Source: Jiangella sp. DSM 45060 (GTDB lineage: Bacteria > Actinomycetota > Actinomycetes > Jiangellales > Jiangellaceae). Taken from it: a DNA stretch of 64,000 nt. The notes under the pieces were generated by a model. It was not told where the DNA came from, made no database searches, and was given only the letters and a program-made list of their open reading frames with translations. The position numbers and the translations under genes are program-made. The DNA is taken from positions 3,162,001 through 3,226,000 of the forward strand of contig NZ_LT629771.1 in NCBI RefSeq assembly GCF_900105175.1, given 5' to 3'. Of the stretch, positions 16,676-25,572 are shown in pieces (the stretch's first letter is position 1; every line of letters begins with the position of its first letter).

Positions 16676-16876
16676 TCAACGGGTGGCGAGCAGGCCGGCG
16701 ATCGCCAGGACGGCCAGGCCGCACAGCAGCCCGACGACGACCGCCACCATCAGCGTGCTGCCCGACCACTTCCCGCGGCGCCCACCAGGATGATCAAAGG
16801 CCGACGGGCCCTCTCGCGGCCGCGGTCGTTGCGCCGGGTCCTCGTAGCCGTTTCCGTGCTCCTCGTGATGGCTCAT
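16676..16876 (-). CDS. Small single-pass membrane protein, unknown
   Basis: 66 aa, ATG 16874-16876. An acidic, His/Pro-rich N-terminus (SHHEEHGNGYEDP) is followed by one predicted membrane helix (residues 41-63) and a short basic end. I do not recognise the family. It is kept because of the clear helix and acceptable codon use, and because no gene occupies the opposite strand. Upstream on the same strand is the small acidic protein at 16959. Confidence 0.45.
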   Translation of the reverse strand: MSHHEEHGNGYEDPAQRPRPREGPSAFDHPGGRRGKWSGSTLMVAVVVGLLCGLAVLAIAGLLATR

Positions 16877-16958
16877 GGTGCATCCGATACCCGGGCGGGC
16901 GACGTCGCATCCCCGTCAGGCCTGGCTGCCCACGCCGTCGCTGCTCGGCGCGTGCCGC

Positions 16959-17192
16959 TCACGCTCCGGCAGCCGGTGCGAGCCGGGCGGCGAGGAGCCG
17001 TTTCCCCTGCTCGCCGGCCTTCAGGTCGTTGTCGCGGATCTTCCGGAACCACTCCGCGAGCTCACCGTCACCGGCTTGCTCGGCGTCGGAGATGTAGGTC
17101 TCCATCTGCCACGCGAACTCGAGTGACGCCTGGAGAACGGTGATGAGGTTGTAGTGCTCGTCCCGCACGGGCCGGGGCGGTTCGTTCGTCAT
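16959..17192 (-). CDS. Conserved small acidic helical protein
   Basis: 77 aa from ATG 17190-17192. The sequence (DEHYNLITVLQASLEFAWQ, ISDAEQAGDGELAEWFRKI, then KAGEQGKRLL) is almost all helix and resembles a family of 70-80 aa conserved bacterial proteins of unknown role. There is no signal peptide or membrane segment. The start was chosen at the conserved MTNE; longer in-frame versions add low-complexity sequence with unrelated composition. Confidence 0.6.
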   Translation of the reverse strand: MTNEPPRPVRDEHYNLITVLQASLEFAWQMETYISDAEQAGDGELAEWFRKIRDNDLKAGEQGKRLLAARLAPAAGA

Positions 17193-17730
17193 GATGGCTA
17201 CTCCCCACGTCGAGCTGACGCAGGGACCCTTACCCCGTCCTCGCCGGCTCATGGCGACGTCGGCGCAGCACGCAGCGGTGTGCGGCGTGGTCAGGACCAG
17301 CGGCGGCGGCAGGGTCGTGCCGAGCGGTAGGGTGCGGGCTTGAACCGGTCGGCGTGCAGCAACGCATCGACCGGTTCGCCACGTCACAGGTGATGTCCGC
17401 CCAGTCCGTCGCGGCCGCTAGCCGCGGACCCAGCTCATCCCACCCACACCGGCCAGCCGGTCGTAGCCGCTGGTGACAATCCGACGTGCGCGACGCTGTT
17501 GCCGGCTCACGTCGGGTGCTTTTGCAGCGCCTGCGGGAAACGCAGGACGGCGGTGGCGCCGCCGTCGGGAACGCCGAGGCCGCGCTCGCCGACCCAGGCC
17601 GCCCGGCCGCGCGCCGGGACCATCGTGGTCGTGGCGTCGGCGGTGGCTCGAGCGGCCGCCACTTCGGTGGCGCCGGCCGCGACGTCCAGTTCGACACATT
17701 CTGAGACGGTCGCCAGTACGATCAAGCGTT
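17193..17730. other. 538-bp gap with no supported gene
   Basis: No recognisable protein, RNA gene or mobile element is seen. On the minus strand 17507-17725 is an open frame of 72 codons with high third-position GC. It has no recognisable family, no ribosome site, and starts 6 bp from the divergent transporter gene, so I do not call it. The right end holds TACGAT at 17717-17722, a good -10 box placing the transporter transcript start about 2 nt before its GTG. Confidence 0.4.
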
Positions 17731-19521
17731 GTGAGCGACGCCACGGTGAGCCTGATCGTGCTGGCGGTGGTGGTCGTGGTGTTCGTGTGGAACCGCCTCC
17801 CGGTCGAGATCGTGGCGCTGGGGACCGCGCTCACGCTGTATGCCGTCGGCCTGCTGGAGATCGACGAGGCGCTGGCCGGTTTCGGCGACCCGGTGGTGAT
17901 CTTCCTCGCGTCGCTGTTCGTCGTGAGCGCGGGGCTGGACTCGTCGGGTGTGACGACCTGGGCCAGCAGCCGGCTGATGGAGCGGGTCGGCACCGGCCGG
18001 CGGCGCCTGCTGTTGCTCGCCATGGCCATGAGCGCGCTGCTCACGGCGTTCATCACGCTGAACGGCGCGGTGGCCGCGCTGCTGCCCATGGTGGTGGCGA
18101 TGGCGGTGCGGTCCGGGCAGTCGCCGTCCCAACTGGCCATGCCGCTGGCGTTCGCCGGCAGCGCGGGGTCGCTGCTGATCCTCACCGGCACACCGGTCAA
18201 CGTCATCGTCTCCGACGCGTCGGCCGACGCCGGGGCGGGCGCGTTCGGGTTCTTCGAGTTCGCGCTCGTCGGCGTCCCGCTGGTCGCCGGCACCGTCGTC
18301 ATCGCCCTGTACCTCGGGCCGCGCGTGCTGCCCGCCACCGTCCCGCGGCACGCGCCACCGGACCTCGGCGACCACGCCCGGCTGCTCATCGAGCAGTACG
18401 CCGTCGACGGCAACCTGTACCGCCTGCGGGTCCGGGAACACTCCCCGCTCGTCGGAACCGGCGCGGACGACGCCGTGCCGCTGGACGCCGGCGTGACCCT
18501 CGTCGGCGTGCGGCACCGGGGCCGTGCGCCCCGCCCGGAGGACGGCGTTCTCGCGGCCGACGACGTGCTGGTCGTGCGCGGTGACGCGGGCCCGGTCAAC
18601 GAGTTCATGGCCCGCCACCACCTCGCCGCGCTCGGCGGCTCCGGCGACGGCCTGCTGACCCATGAGGTCGGCGTCGCCGAGATCGTCATCCCGCCGAGAT
18701 CGCGGCTGATCGGCGAGGTCGTCGTCCCCGGCATGCGACGCAGCACCGGACTGGTGGTGCTGGCGGTCCACCGGCTCGGACGGGACCGCGGGCGCGAGCC
18801 GACCACGCTCGAGGTCGGTGACACGCTGCTGGTCGAGGGCACCTGGGACGCACTGGACCAGAACATCCACGGCCAGGACGCCCTCGTCGTCGACTCGCCG
18901 GACCTGCTGCGCCGGCAGGCGCCCGGCCTCGGCCCGCGCGGCCGGCTGGCGCTGGCGGTGCTGGCCGGCATGGTGCTGCTGCTCGCGCTCGGCGTCGTCC
19001 CGGCGGTGGTGGCCGGGCTGCTGGGCGCGCTGGCGATGGTGCTGCTGCGGGTCGTGCGCATCGAGCAGGCCTACCGGTCGATCTCCTGGACCACGGTCGT
19101 GCTCATCGGCGGGCTCATCCCGCTCTCGACGGCGATCCAGGACAGCGGCGCCGCCGAGCAGATCGCCGACGTCCTCATCGGCATCGTCGGTGACGGCTCA
19201 CCGCACCTGCTGCTGCTCGGCATCTTCGTGCTCATCGGGCTGCTGGGCCAGATCGTCAGCAACACCGCCACCGCGCTCATCGTCGTTCCGGTCGCGCTGG
19301 CCGCGGCCGCCGAGACCGGCGTGGCCGTGCAACCCGTCCTCATGCTGGTCACGGTGGCGGCGGCGGCCAGCTTCCTCACCCCGATCGCCACCCCGGGCAA
19401 CATGATGGTGATGGGCCCCGGCGGCTATCGCTTCGGCGACTACTGGAAACTCGGACTACCCATCATGGGCTGGTTCCTCCTCGTCGGGGTCTTCCTCGTC
19501 CCGGTCATCTGGCGTTTCTGA
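17731..19521 (+). CDS. SLC13-type anion permease with TrkA-C domains
   Basis: 596 aa, GTG 17731. Two membrane halves of the sodium/divalent-anion symporter type flank a soluble middle (about residues 215-395). The middle contains two TrkA-C/RCK-C-like domains, the second beginning at EIVIPPRSRLIGEVV. Substrate-loop features are seen in both halves: LTGTPVNVIVSDAS in the first and SNTATALIVVP plus ATPGNMMVMGPGGY near the end. Such transporters carry sulfate, dicarboxylates or other anions; the substrate is unknown. It has its own promoter (TACGAT -10 box) and no operon partner. Confidence 0.85.
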   Translation: MSDATVSLIVLAVVVVVFVWNRLPVEIVALGTALTLYAVGLLEIDEALAGFGDPVVIFLASLFVVSAGLDSSGVTTWASSRLMERVGTGRRRLLLLAMAMSALLTAFITLNGAVAALLPMVVAMAVRSGQSPSQLAMPLAFAGSAGSLLILTGTPVNVIVSDASADAGAGAFGFFEFALVGVPLVAGTVVIALYLGPRVLPATVPRHAPPDLGDHARLLIEQYAVDGNLYRLRVREHSPLVGTGADDAVPLDAGVTLVGVRHRGRAPRPEDGVLAADDVLVVRGDAGPVNEFMARHHLAALGGSGDGLLTHEVGVAEIVIPPRSRLIGEVVVPGMRRSTGLVVLAVHRLGRDRGREPTTLEVGDTLLVEGTWDALDQNIHGQDALVVDSPDLLRRQAPGLGPRGRLALAVLAGMVLLLALGVVPAVVAGLLGALAMVLLRVVRIEQAYRSISWTTVVLIGGLIPLSTAIQDSGAAEQIADVLIGIVGDGSPHLLLLGIFVLIGLLGQIVSNTATALIVVPVALAAAAETGVAVQPVLMLVTVAAAASFLTPIATPGNMMVMGPGGYRFGDYWKLGLPIMGWFLLVGVFLVPVIWRF

Positions 19522-19572
19522 TTCATTCGCCGGAAATTGCAGACAGTTGCGACTGCATCCACTAGCGTCACG

Positions 19573-19588
19573 CACAGTGATCATTGTG
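19573..19588. promoter_or_regulatory. Near-perfect palindrome CACA-N-TGATCA-N-TGTG, candidate operator
   Basis: A 16-bp near-perfect palindrome with one mismatched pair lies 29 bp upstream of the M20 peptidase start. Its size and symmetry fit a dimeric regulator such as a GntR-type protein. No second copy was noticed in the window. The regulator is unknown. Confidence 0.35.
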
Positions 19589-19616
19589 TGATGGTCGCCA
19601 CAGGGGGTGGTGGGCG

Positions 19617-20993
19617 GTGGAGTCCGGCATCAACCAGAAGTCCCGCACCGAGAGCGCCGATCGCGTCAGCCAGCTGATGCCGGCGCTCGTCGACGATCTG
19701 AAACGGCTGGCCCGCATTCCGTCGATCGCCTCACCCGGGTTTCCGCCCGAGCCGCTGTTCGAGGCACACGACGTCGTCGCCGACCAGCTGCGCGCGGCCG
19801 GCGTCACCGATGTCGGCTCGCTGACGATCGAGGGCAAGACGGCGCCGGTGGTCGTCGCGGAGGTGCCCGCTCCACCGGGCCGGCCCACGGTGCTGCTCTA
19901 CACGCACTACGACGTCGTGCCGGCGGGCGACGAGGCGCTGTGGGACACGCCGCCGTTCGAGCCGGTCGAGCGCGACGGCGCCCTCTACGGCCGGGGCGTA
20001 GCGGATTCCAAGGCCAACGTGATGGCCGTCATCGGCGCGCTGCGCGCCTACGACGGCCGTCCGCCGGTGGGCGTCAAGGTCGTCATCGAGGGCCAGGAGG
20101 AGGTCGGCAGCCCGTTCGACGTGTACCCGCCGAGCGCACCCGAGCTGTTCCGGGCCGACGCGATGGTCGTCGCCGACGTCGGCAGCGTGCGCCCGGGCGT
20201 GCCGACGCTCACCGTCGCGCTGCGCGGGTCCGCGCAGGTGGACGTCGAGATCCGGACGATGGCCGGCGACAAGCACAGCGGCCAGTACGGCGGCGCGGCG
20301 CCCGACGCCCGCACCGCCCTGCTCCGGCTGCTCGCCTCGTTGCACGACGACGCCGGCGACGTGGCGGTGCCGGGGTTGCGGCGCACGGAGTGGACCGGCA
20401 CCACCTACAGCGACGAGGAGTTCCGGGAGCTGGCCGAGATCGAGCCGGAGGTGCCGATGATGGGCACCGGCGGGCTGGGCGAGCGCATCTGGTCCGGGCC
20501 GGCGATCACCGTGGTGGCGTTCGACGCGCCGACCACCTCGGCGCCGATCAACGCGGTGGCCGGGCACGCCCGCGCGACGCTGAACCTGCGGGTGCATCCG
20601 CAGCAGCGCGCCGCGGAGGCGCAGGCCGCGCTGGTCGAGCACCTGCGCCGGCAGCGCCCGTTCGGCATCGTGCCCGAGGTGGTGCCGGGTGAGGCCGGCG
20701 ACGGCTACGCCGCGTCGCTGGACGGCCCGGCCTTCGACGCCGCCACGAGCGCGCTCGGGGCGGCGTGGGAGGGCACGACCGAGATCATGGCCGGCGGCGG
20801 GTCGATCCCCCTGGTCATGGCCCTGCACGAGGCCGTCCCGACGGCGGAGATGCTGCTGTTCGGCGCGACCGACAGTTACGCGAACATCCACGCGCCGAAC
20901 GAACGCGTCCTGCTCGACGAGTTCCACCGGGCCACGCTGGCCCTGACGCTGTTCCTGGCCGAGTACGCCCAGCGGTGGGAGGGCGCCCGGTGA
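19617..20993 (+). CDS. M20 family metallopeptidase (dipeptidase-like)
   Basis: 458 aa from GTG 19617, preceded by a GGGGGTGG-type ribosome site; the in-frame ATG further upstream has none. Metal ligands of the M20 family are visible: His in YTHYDVVPAG, Asp in YGRGVADSKAN, the Glu pair in EGQEEVGS, and the late His in NIHAPNE. The dimerisation lid domain lies between about residues 200 and 320. It cleaves small peptides or acylated amino acids in the cytoplasm. Its stop overlaps the start of the YfcC-like transporter gene (GTGA), suggesting uptake and hydrolysis of the same peptide or amino-acid derivative. Confidence 0.88.
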   Translation: MESGINQKSRTESADRVSQLMPALVDDLKRLARIPSIASPGFPPEPLFEAHDVVADQLRAAGVTDVGSLTIEGKTAPVVVAEVPAPPGRPTVLLYTHYDVVPAGDEALWDTPPFEPVERDGALYGRGVADSKANVMAVIGALRAYDGRPPVGVKVVIEGQEEVGSPFDVYPPSAPELFRADAMVVADVGSVRPGVPTLTVALRGSAQVDVEIRTMAGDKHSGQYGGAAPDARTALLRLLASLHDDAGDVAVPGLRRTEWTGTTYSDEEFRELAEIEPEVPMMGTGGLGERIWSGPAITVVAFDAPTTSAPINAVAGHARATLNLRVHPQQRAAEAQAALVEHLRRQRPFGIVPEVVPGEAGDGYAASLDGPAFDAATSALGAAWEGTTEIMAGGGSIPLVMALHEAVPTAEMLLFGATDSYANIHAPNERVLLDEFHRATLALTLFLAEYAQRWEGAR

Positions 20994-22573
20994 GCACCGC
21001 GCAGGACGCCGCCCCCGTCGAACCCGAGGACGGCGCGCCGCAGCAGGAGGAGACGAAGAAGTCCCGCGGCTTCCCGACCGCCGTCACCGTCCTGGCCATC
21101 GTCACGTTCCTGGTGTGGGTGCTGGCACTGCTGATCCCGGCCGGGACCTACGAGCACGACGAGTACGGCGCGCCCGTGGCCGGCACCTACCAGGAGGTCG
21201 ACTCGCCGCTGTCGTTCGGCGACCGGGTCCGCGAGCTGATCCTGTCGCCGGTCAACGGCTTCTACGGGCTGCAGGACCTCGTGTCTGGATTCGTCAGCAC
21301 CGAGAACGCGGGCGTGCTGTTCGGGTCGATCGGCGTGGTCGTGTTCATCCTGTCGATGGGCTCGTTCATGGGCGTGGTCTTCGCCACCCGCAGCCTCGAG
21401 GTGGGGGTCGGCAGTCTGGCCGCCCGGCTGCGCGACCGCGGCTGGCTGCTCATCGTCGCCATCATGTCGTTGTTCTCGCTGCTGGCCGGCACGATGGGCT
21501 TCTCGGTCGAGACGTTCGGCTTCTATGCGCTGCTCATCCCGCTGATGAAGGCGATCGGGTACGACCGGATGACCACGGTCGGCGTCATCATCGTCAGCAT
21601 CTCCGTCGGGGCGATGGGCTCGACGGTGAACCCGTTCTCCATCGGGGTGGCCTCCGGCGAGGCCGGGGTGTCCATCGGCGACGGCATCGTGCTGCGGGTC
21701 GTGCTGTGGGTGACGATGACCGCCATCGGCATCGCCTACGTGCTGCGCTACGCCCAGCGGGTCCGGCGCGATCCGTCCCGGTCGCTGGTCAAGGCCGACG
21801 ACGAGCCGGACGATGCCCCCGACGACACCGCCGACGCGCCGGCCGAGCGGCTGACCGGCACCCAGAAGGCCGTCCTGGCGATCACCGGCCTGACCTTCGC
21901 GCTGCTGATCTTCTCGGTCATCCCGTGGTCGAGCATCTTCGGCGCGACCACCGGCCCGGCCGAGGGCGACGTGATCCACGAGACCACCACCGAGCCGTAC
22001 TGGTTCCAGCTGGACTGGTGGTTCGCCGAGCTCGCCATGCTGTTCTGGATCGCCGCGATCATCGTCGGCATCGTCGCCCGGATGGGTGAGAAGGACATCG
22101 TCGGCAGCATCATCCGTGGCGCCGGCGACTTCCTCGCACCGGCGCTGGTCATCGCGCTGGCCCGCGGCGTCGCCGTCATCATGACGAACACCCAGACGCT
22201 GGACACGGTGCTCAACTACATGGAGCGGGCGGTCAGCGACGCCTCGGCCGGCGTGTTCACCGTCCTGGTGGCGGTCGTCAACGCGCCGCTGGCGTGGCTC
22301 ATCCCGTCCTCGTCCGGGCACGCGACGCTGGCCATGCCGCTGCTGGCGCCGTTGAGCGACTTCGCCGACGTCGACCGTGCCCTGACCATCACGTCGTGGC
22401 AGCTGGGTCACGGGCTGGCGCTCATGGTCGCGCCGACCAACGTCGCCGTCGTCGCGGGGCTGGCCCTGGCCAAGGTCGGGTACGACGCCTACCTGCGCTT
22501 CGTCGCGCCGTTGCTGGGCATTCTCGCCCTCTACGTCTGCCTCGTGCTGTTCATCGCCGCCGGTTTCGGCTGA
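20990..22573 (+). CDS. YfcC/ArcD-like membrane transporter
   Basis: 527 aa, GTG 20990 overlapping the peptidase stop. After a charged 30-residue N-terminus there are about 12 hydrophobic segments, split by an acidic loop near residues 260-285. The motifs SSSGHATLAMPLLAPL and APTNVAVVAGLALAKVGY near the C-terminus match the YfcC family, which is related to C4-dicarboxylate and arginine/ornithine carriers. The likely substrate is a peptide or amino-acid derivative processed by the coupled M20 enzyme; this is inferred from coupling only. Confidence 0.8.
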   Translation: MSTAQDAAPVEPEDGAPQQEETKKSRGFPTAVTVLAIVTFLVWVLALLIPAGTYEHDEYGAPVAGTYQEVDSPLSFGDRVRELILSPVNGFYGLQDLVSGFVSTENAGVLFGSIGVVVFILSMGSFMGVVFATRSLEVGVGSLAARLRDRGWLLIVAIMSLFSLLAGTMGFSVETFGFYALLIPLMKAIGYDRMTTVGVIIVSISVGAMGSTVNPFSIGVASGEAGVSIGDGIVLRVVLWVTMTAIGIAYVLRYAQRVRRDPSRSLVKADDEPDDAPDDTADAPAERLTGTQKAVLAITGLTFALLIFSVIPWSSIFGATTGPAEGDVIHETTTEPYWFQLDWWFAELAMLFWIAAIIVGIVARMGEKDIVGSIIRGAGDFLAPALVIALARGVAVIMTNTQTLDTVLNYMERAVSDASAGVFTVLVAVVNAPLAWLIPSSSGHATLAMPLLAPLSDFADVDRALTITSWQLGHGLALMVAPTNVAVVAGLALAKVGYDAYLRFVAPLLGILALYVCLVLFIAAGFG

Positions 22574-22624
22574 CCCATCCCGTCCCGATCTCGCACCATC
22601 CGGTCCGATCCGCAGGAGGAACGC

Positions 22625-23110
22625 ATGTCCGAGCTCATCGTCATCGGGTACGACGACCACGACACCGCCAAGCGGGCCTACGAGGAGGTCCAGCGGCTGC
22701 AGAGCGACTTCATCGTCGACCTCACCGGGCTGGCCGTCGTCACCGTCGACGAGGACGGCAAGCAGCACGTCGACACCCCCGGGCGCATCGTCGGCGCCTC
22801 GGCCGCGTCCGGCGCCCTGTGGGGCGCCCTGTTCGGCCTGCTGTTCCTCATCCCCGGCATGGGCCTGCTGATCGGCGGGGCGATGGGCGCGTTGCTCGGC
22901 AAGCTGAACAAGTCAGGCGTCGACGAGGCGTTCCGCAACCGCGTACACACGATGCTGCAGCCGGGCAGGGCCGCCGTCGTGATCATGGCCGCCAAGATCA
23001 CCGAGGACAAGTTCGCCGCCGCGCTGCGGCCATTCGGCGGCGACCTCCTGCAGACCTCGCTGTCGAGCGAGGACGAGGAGGAACTGGCCTCGGAGCTCCG
23101 TGCGGGCTGA
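22625..23110 (+). CDS. DUF1269 family membrane-associated protein
   Basis: 161 aa, ATG 22625 with AGGAGG immediately upstream (22614-22619). The layout matches DUF1269: N-terminal alpha/beta part (ELIVIGYDDHDTAKRAYEEV), a Gly/Ala-rich hydrophobic hairpin at residues 55-95 (ALWGALFGLLFLIPGMGLLIGGAMGALLG core), and a C-terminal alpha/beta part ending in acidic residues. The function of the family is unknown; members are often stress-associated. Confidence 0.88.
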   Translation: MSELIVIGYDDHDTAKRAYEEVQRLQSDFIVDLTGLAVVTVDEDGKQHVDTPGRIVGASAASGALWGALFGLLFLIPGMGLLIGGAMGALLGKLNKSGVDEAFRNRVHTMLQPGRAAVVIMAAKITEDKFAAALRPFGGDLLQTSLSSEDEEELASELRAG

Positions 23111-23648
23111 CAACGGCGCCCGGCGAGCGGTGGCACGGTCGCTGCTCGCCGGCGCCGTCCTGGCGCTGACCGCCGCCTGCGCGAGCAGCGGCGGCAGCGC
23201 CCTGCTCGACGCCCGCAGGCCGTCGGACAGCGTCAACGCGACCGCCGGGCACATCCGGCTGCTGGGCGTGCGCATCGAGCATCCCGACGACGCTGAGCAC
23301 ATCGAGGGCGACAACGTGGGGCTCTTCCTCACCATCGCCAACCAGTCGTCGGAGCCCGACACCCTGACCGCGGTGAGCAGCGTCGACGCCCGGCAGATCG
23401 TGTTCCGCGACGGCGACGGGCCGATCGAGGAGGAGATCGACGTCACGGTGCCGGCGGAGGGTGTGGCGTCGCTGCAGTACCCGGGCGGCCCGCACCTGGA
23501 ACTGGTCGAGCTCGGCCGCAACGTGCGCGGCGCCAGCTTCCTGCCCGTGACGTTCCGCTTCGCCGACGCCGGGACGGTCACCGTCTACGTGTTCGTCCGG
23601 GGGTTCGGCCGGCCCACGGTGTCGCCGCTCCCCCCGCCGACCCCGTGA
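23100..23648 (+). CDS. Lipoprotein, PCu(A)C/DUF461-like
   Basis: 182 aa from GTG 23100, overlapping the end of the DUF1269 gene by 11 nt. The signal peptide ends in ALTAAC with Cys27 as the likely lipidated residue. The rest is a beta-rich domain resembling the PCu(A)C copper chaperone fold (LLGVRIEHP, LFLTIANQS, VPAEGVASLQYPGGPHLELVEL, TFRFADAGTVTVYV). The usual copper-binding Met/His spacing is not clearly kept, so a metal role is doubtful. Function unknown; exported and membrane-anchored. Confidence 0.7.
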   Translation: MRADNGARRAVARSLLAGAVLALTAACASSGGSALLDARRPSDSVNATAGHIRLLGVRIEHPDDAEHIEGDNVGLFLTIANQSSEPDTLTAVSSVDARQIVFRDGDGPIEEEIDVTVPAEGVASLQYPGGPHLELVELGRNVRGASFLPVTFRFADAGTVTVYVFVRGFGRPTVSPLPPPTP

Positions 23649-24832
23649 GCGTTCGCTCCGCCGTCGCCCGGCTGGTCGTGGCGGCGGCACTGGCGACCGG
23701 CCTGACGGTCCCGGCGACGCAGCTCGCCGCGGCGCAGGACGTCGCGGACCCGGCGGGCGAGCTGGCCGAACGGTATGCGCCGGTGCTGCGGATCCGCGCC
23801 CAGGAGGAGCCGTGCGGCCCGGGCCAGCCCTACCTGCCTGTCGACATCGACACCGTCCTGGACAACCGCGACGTCGCCCTGCGCGGCCCCTGGTCGACCG
23901 ACGACCTCGCCGGCATCGCGCCGTCCGCGACGGACATCGGCGACGGCCTGGGCCGTTACCATCTCGACTTCCCCGGCGACGCCCTCGACCCCGGTTGCGA
24001 GTTCGAGCAGTGGTCGCGGGAGCTCACCGACGACGGCGACCCGGTGGCCTACGCCCGCGTCGTCGGCGACCCGGACCGGCCCGGGCAGGTCGCACTGCAG
24101 TACTGGTTCTTCTACGTCTTCAACGACTGGAACAACAACCACGAGGGCGACTGGGAGATGATCCAGCTCGTCTTCGACGCCCCCGACGCCGCGGCGGCGC
24201 TGCGCACCGAGCCCACCATGATCGGCTACAGCCAGCACTCCGGCGGCGAGGGCACCACTAGGGGCTCGGACGTGCACGAGGTGCTCGACGGCACCCACCC
24301 GGTCGTCTACCCGGCCGAAGGGTCACACGCCAACTTCTTCGGCGCCGCGCTGTACCTCGGGCGCAGCGCCGACACCGGCGTCGGGTGCGACGACACCCGC
24401 GAACCGCACACCGACCTGCGGCCGGAGATCGCGCTGATGCCGACCGAACGGCCGGCCTACCTCGAAGCCTTCCCTTGGCTCGGGTTCGACGGCCGCTGGG
24501 GGGAACGGCACGAAGCGTTCTACAACGGCCCCGCCGGCCCCAACATGAAGCGGCAGTGGACCGAGCCGATCCAGTGGGCCGAGGAGACCTGGCGCGACGG
24601 CAGCGTCACCGTCCCGCTGTCGTCGGCCGTCGGCCCGAACGTCACCAACACCTTCTGCGGCGCCGTCGAGACCGGCTCCAACCTGCTCCGCGCGATCGTC
24701 CGCAACCCCGGCCCGGCGCTCGCCGTCCTGGGCGTCCTGGTCGCGATCGTGCTCGGCGCCGCCAGCCGCACCCGCTGGACCGGGGCCGGCCGCTGCCCGT
24801 CGTGCGCCGCCGCGCCTGGGGTCAGCTGCTGA
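23645..24832 (+). CDS. Exported Vps62-like domain protein with C-terminal membrane anchor
   Basis: 395 aa from GTG 23645, overlapping the lipoprotein stop (GTGA). A signal peptide occupies about residues 1-33. The body shows the Vps62-type pattern: QYWFFYVFNDWNNNHEGDWEMIQLVF around residues 152-177, then YSQHSGGEG and PAEGSHANFFG. Near the end a membrane helix (about residues 357-377) is followed by a short Cys-rich tail (GRCPSCAAAPGVSC). That tail reads 31 nt into the next gene and may mark a frameshift. The domain's biochemical role is unknown in bacteria. It is co-transcribed with two membrane-protein genes downstream. Confidence 0.75.
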   Translation: MSVRSAVARLVVAAALATGLTVPATQLAAAQDVADPAGELAERYAPVLRIRAQEEPCGPGQPYLPVDIDTVLDNRDVALRGPWSTDDLAGIAPSATDIGDGLGRYHLDFPGDALDPGCEFEQWSRELTDDGDPVAYARVVGDPDRPGQVALQYWFFYVFNDWNNNHEGDWEMIQLVFDAPDAAAALRTEPTMIGYSQHSGGEGTTRGSDVHEVLDGTHPVVYPAEGSHANFFGAALYLGRSADTGVGCDDTREPHTDLRPEIALMPTERPAYLEAFPWLGFDGRWGERHEAFYNGPAGPNMKRQWTEPIQWAEETWRDGSVTVPLSSAVGPNVTNTFCGAVETGSNLLRAIVRNPGPALAVLGVLVAIVLGAASRTRWTGAGRCPSCAAAPGVSC

Positions 24833-25572
24833 CCACCGCCTGGCGCATGTACACCCGGCGCTGGCCGCTGTTCATCGGCTTCGGCCTGGTCTACCTGCCC
24901 GTGATGCTGCTCGCCACGGCCGCGCAGTGGCTCGTCGTCACCCTCGCGGACCTCACCACACTGACCGGCCCGGACGGCGACCACAACGCGCTGACCGTGC
25001 TCGTCGTCGTGCTTCTCGGCGACACCATCTCGCTGCTCGCCTACGTCCTCGTTCTCGCGGCGGTGAGCCGCTCACTGGACACCCTCGCGCGCGGCGGGCA
25101 GCCCTCCCTTCGCGACGCCGCCCGCGCGGTCGGCCACGAACTCGGCCCGCTCACCGGGGTCTCCGCGCGGATCGCCGTCGTGGTCGCGCTGCTGGTGATC
25201 CCGGTCATCACGGCGCCGCTGGCCGTCGTCTACGCCGTGCGCCGCGCGTTCGCCGTCCCCGTCGTCATGGCCGAACACCGGACCGTGTCGGGCGCGTTGC
25301 GCCGCAGCCGTGAGCTGGTCCGCGGCCGCTGGTGGCCGGTGGCGCTGCTGCTGGTGCTGGTCGCCGGGCTCGGCGCGGTGACCGGCCCGCTGGTCGGCAT
25401 CGTCATCCTGCTGGTCTCCGGCGGCACCTCCTTCTGGCTGATCAACCTCATCGCCGGCCTCGTCTACGCGATCACCATCCCGTACGTCGCGCTCGTCATC
25501 TCCTACCAGTACGCCGACCTCACCGCCCGAGCCATGAGCGACGACGACCGCCAGCCCGAGCTGGTGTCGTGA
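24802..25572 (+). CDS. Polytopic membrane protein, GPDPase-membrane-domain-like
   Basis: 256 aa if GTG 24802 is the start, overlapping the previous gene by 31 nt. About six hydrophobic segments follow a WGQLLTTAWRMYTRRWPLF opening, a pattern seen in membrane domains of glycerophosphodiester phosphodiesterase-type and DUF975-like proteins. No catalytic domain is present. There is no clear ribosome site, so either translation is coupled or this reading frame is the continuation of the upstream gene after a frameshift. It ends in a GTGA overlap with the next membrane-protein gene. Confidence 0.65.
   Translation: MRRRAWGQLLTTAWRMYTRRWPLFIGFGLVYLPVMLLATAAQWLVVTLADLTTLTGPDGDHNALTVLVVVLLGDTISLLAYVLVLAAVSRSLDTLARGGQPSLRDAARAVGHELGPLTGVSARIAVVVALLVIPVITAPLAVVYAVRRAFAVPVVMAEHRTVSGALRRSRELVRGRWWPVALLLVLVAGLGAVTGPLVGIVILLVSGGTSFWLINLIAGLVYAITIPYVALVISYQYADLTARAMSDDDRQPELVS

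Noticed and set aside
17507-17725. 72-codon minus-strand frame near the SLC13-type gene
   Set aside because: High third-position GC but no family, no ribosome site and only 6 bp to the divergent start; left uncalled.
17418-19061. 547-codon minus-strand open frame opposite the SLC13-type transporter
   Set aside because: Thr/Ser/Arg-rich low-complexity product without domains; the plus strand encodes a clear membrane transporter.
20876-22768. 630-codon minus-strand frame opposite the YfcC-like transporter
   Set aside because: His/Gln/Asp-rich nonsense composition typical of the antisense of a membrane-protein gene.
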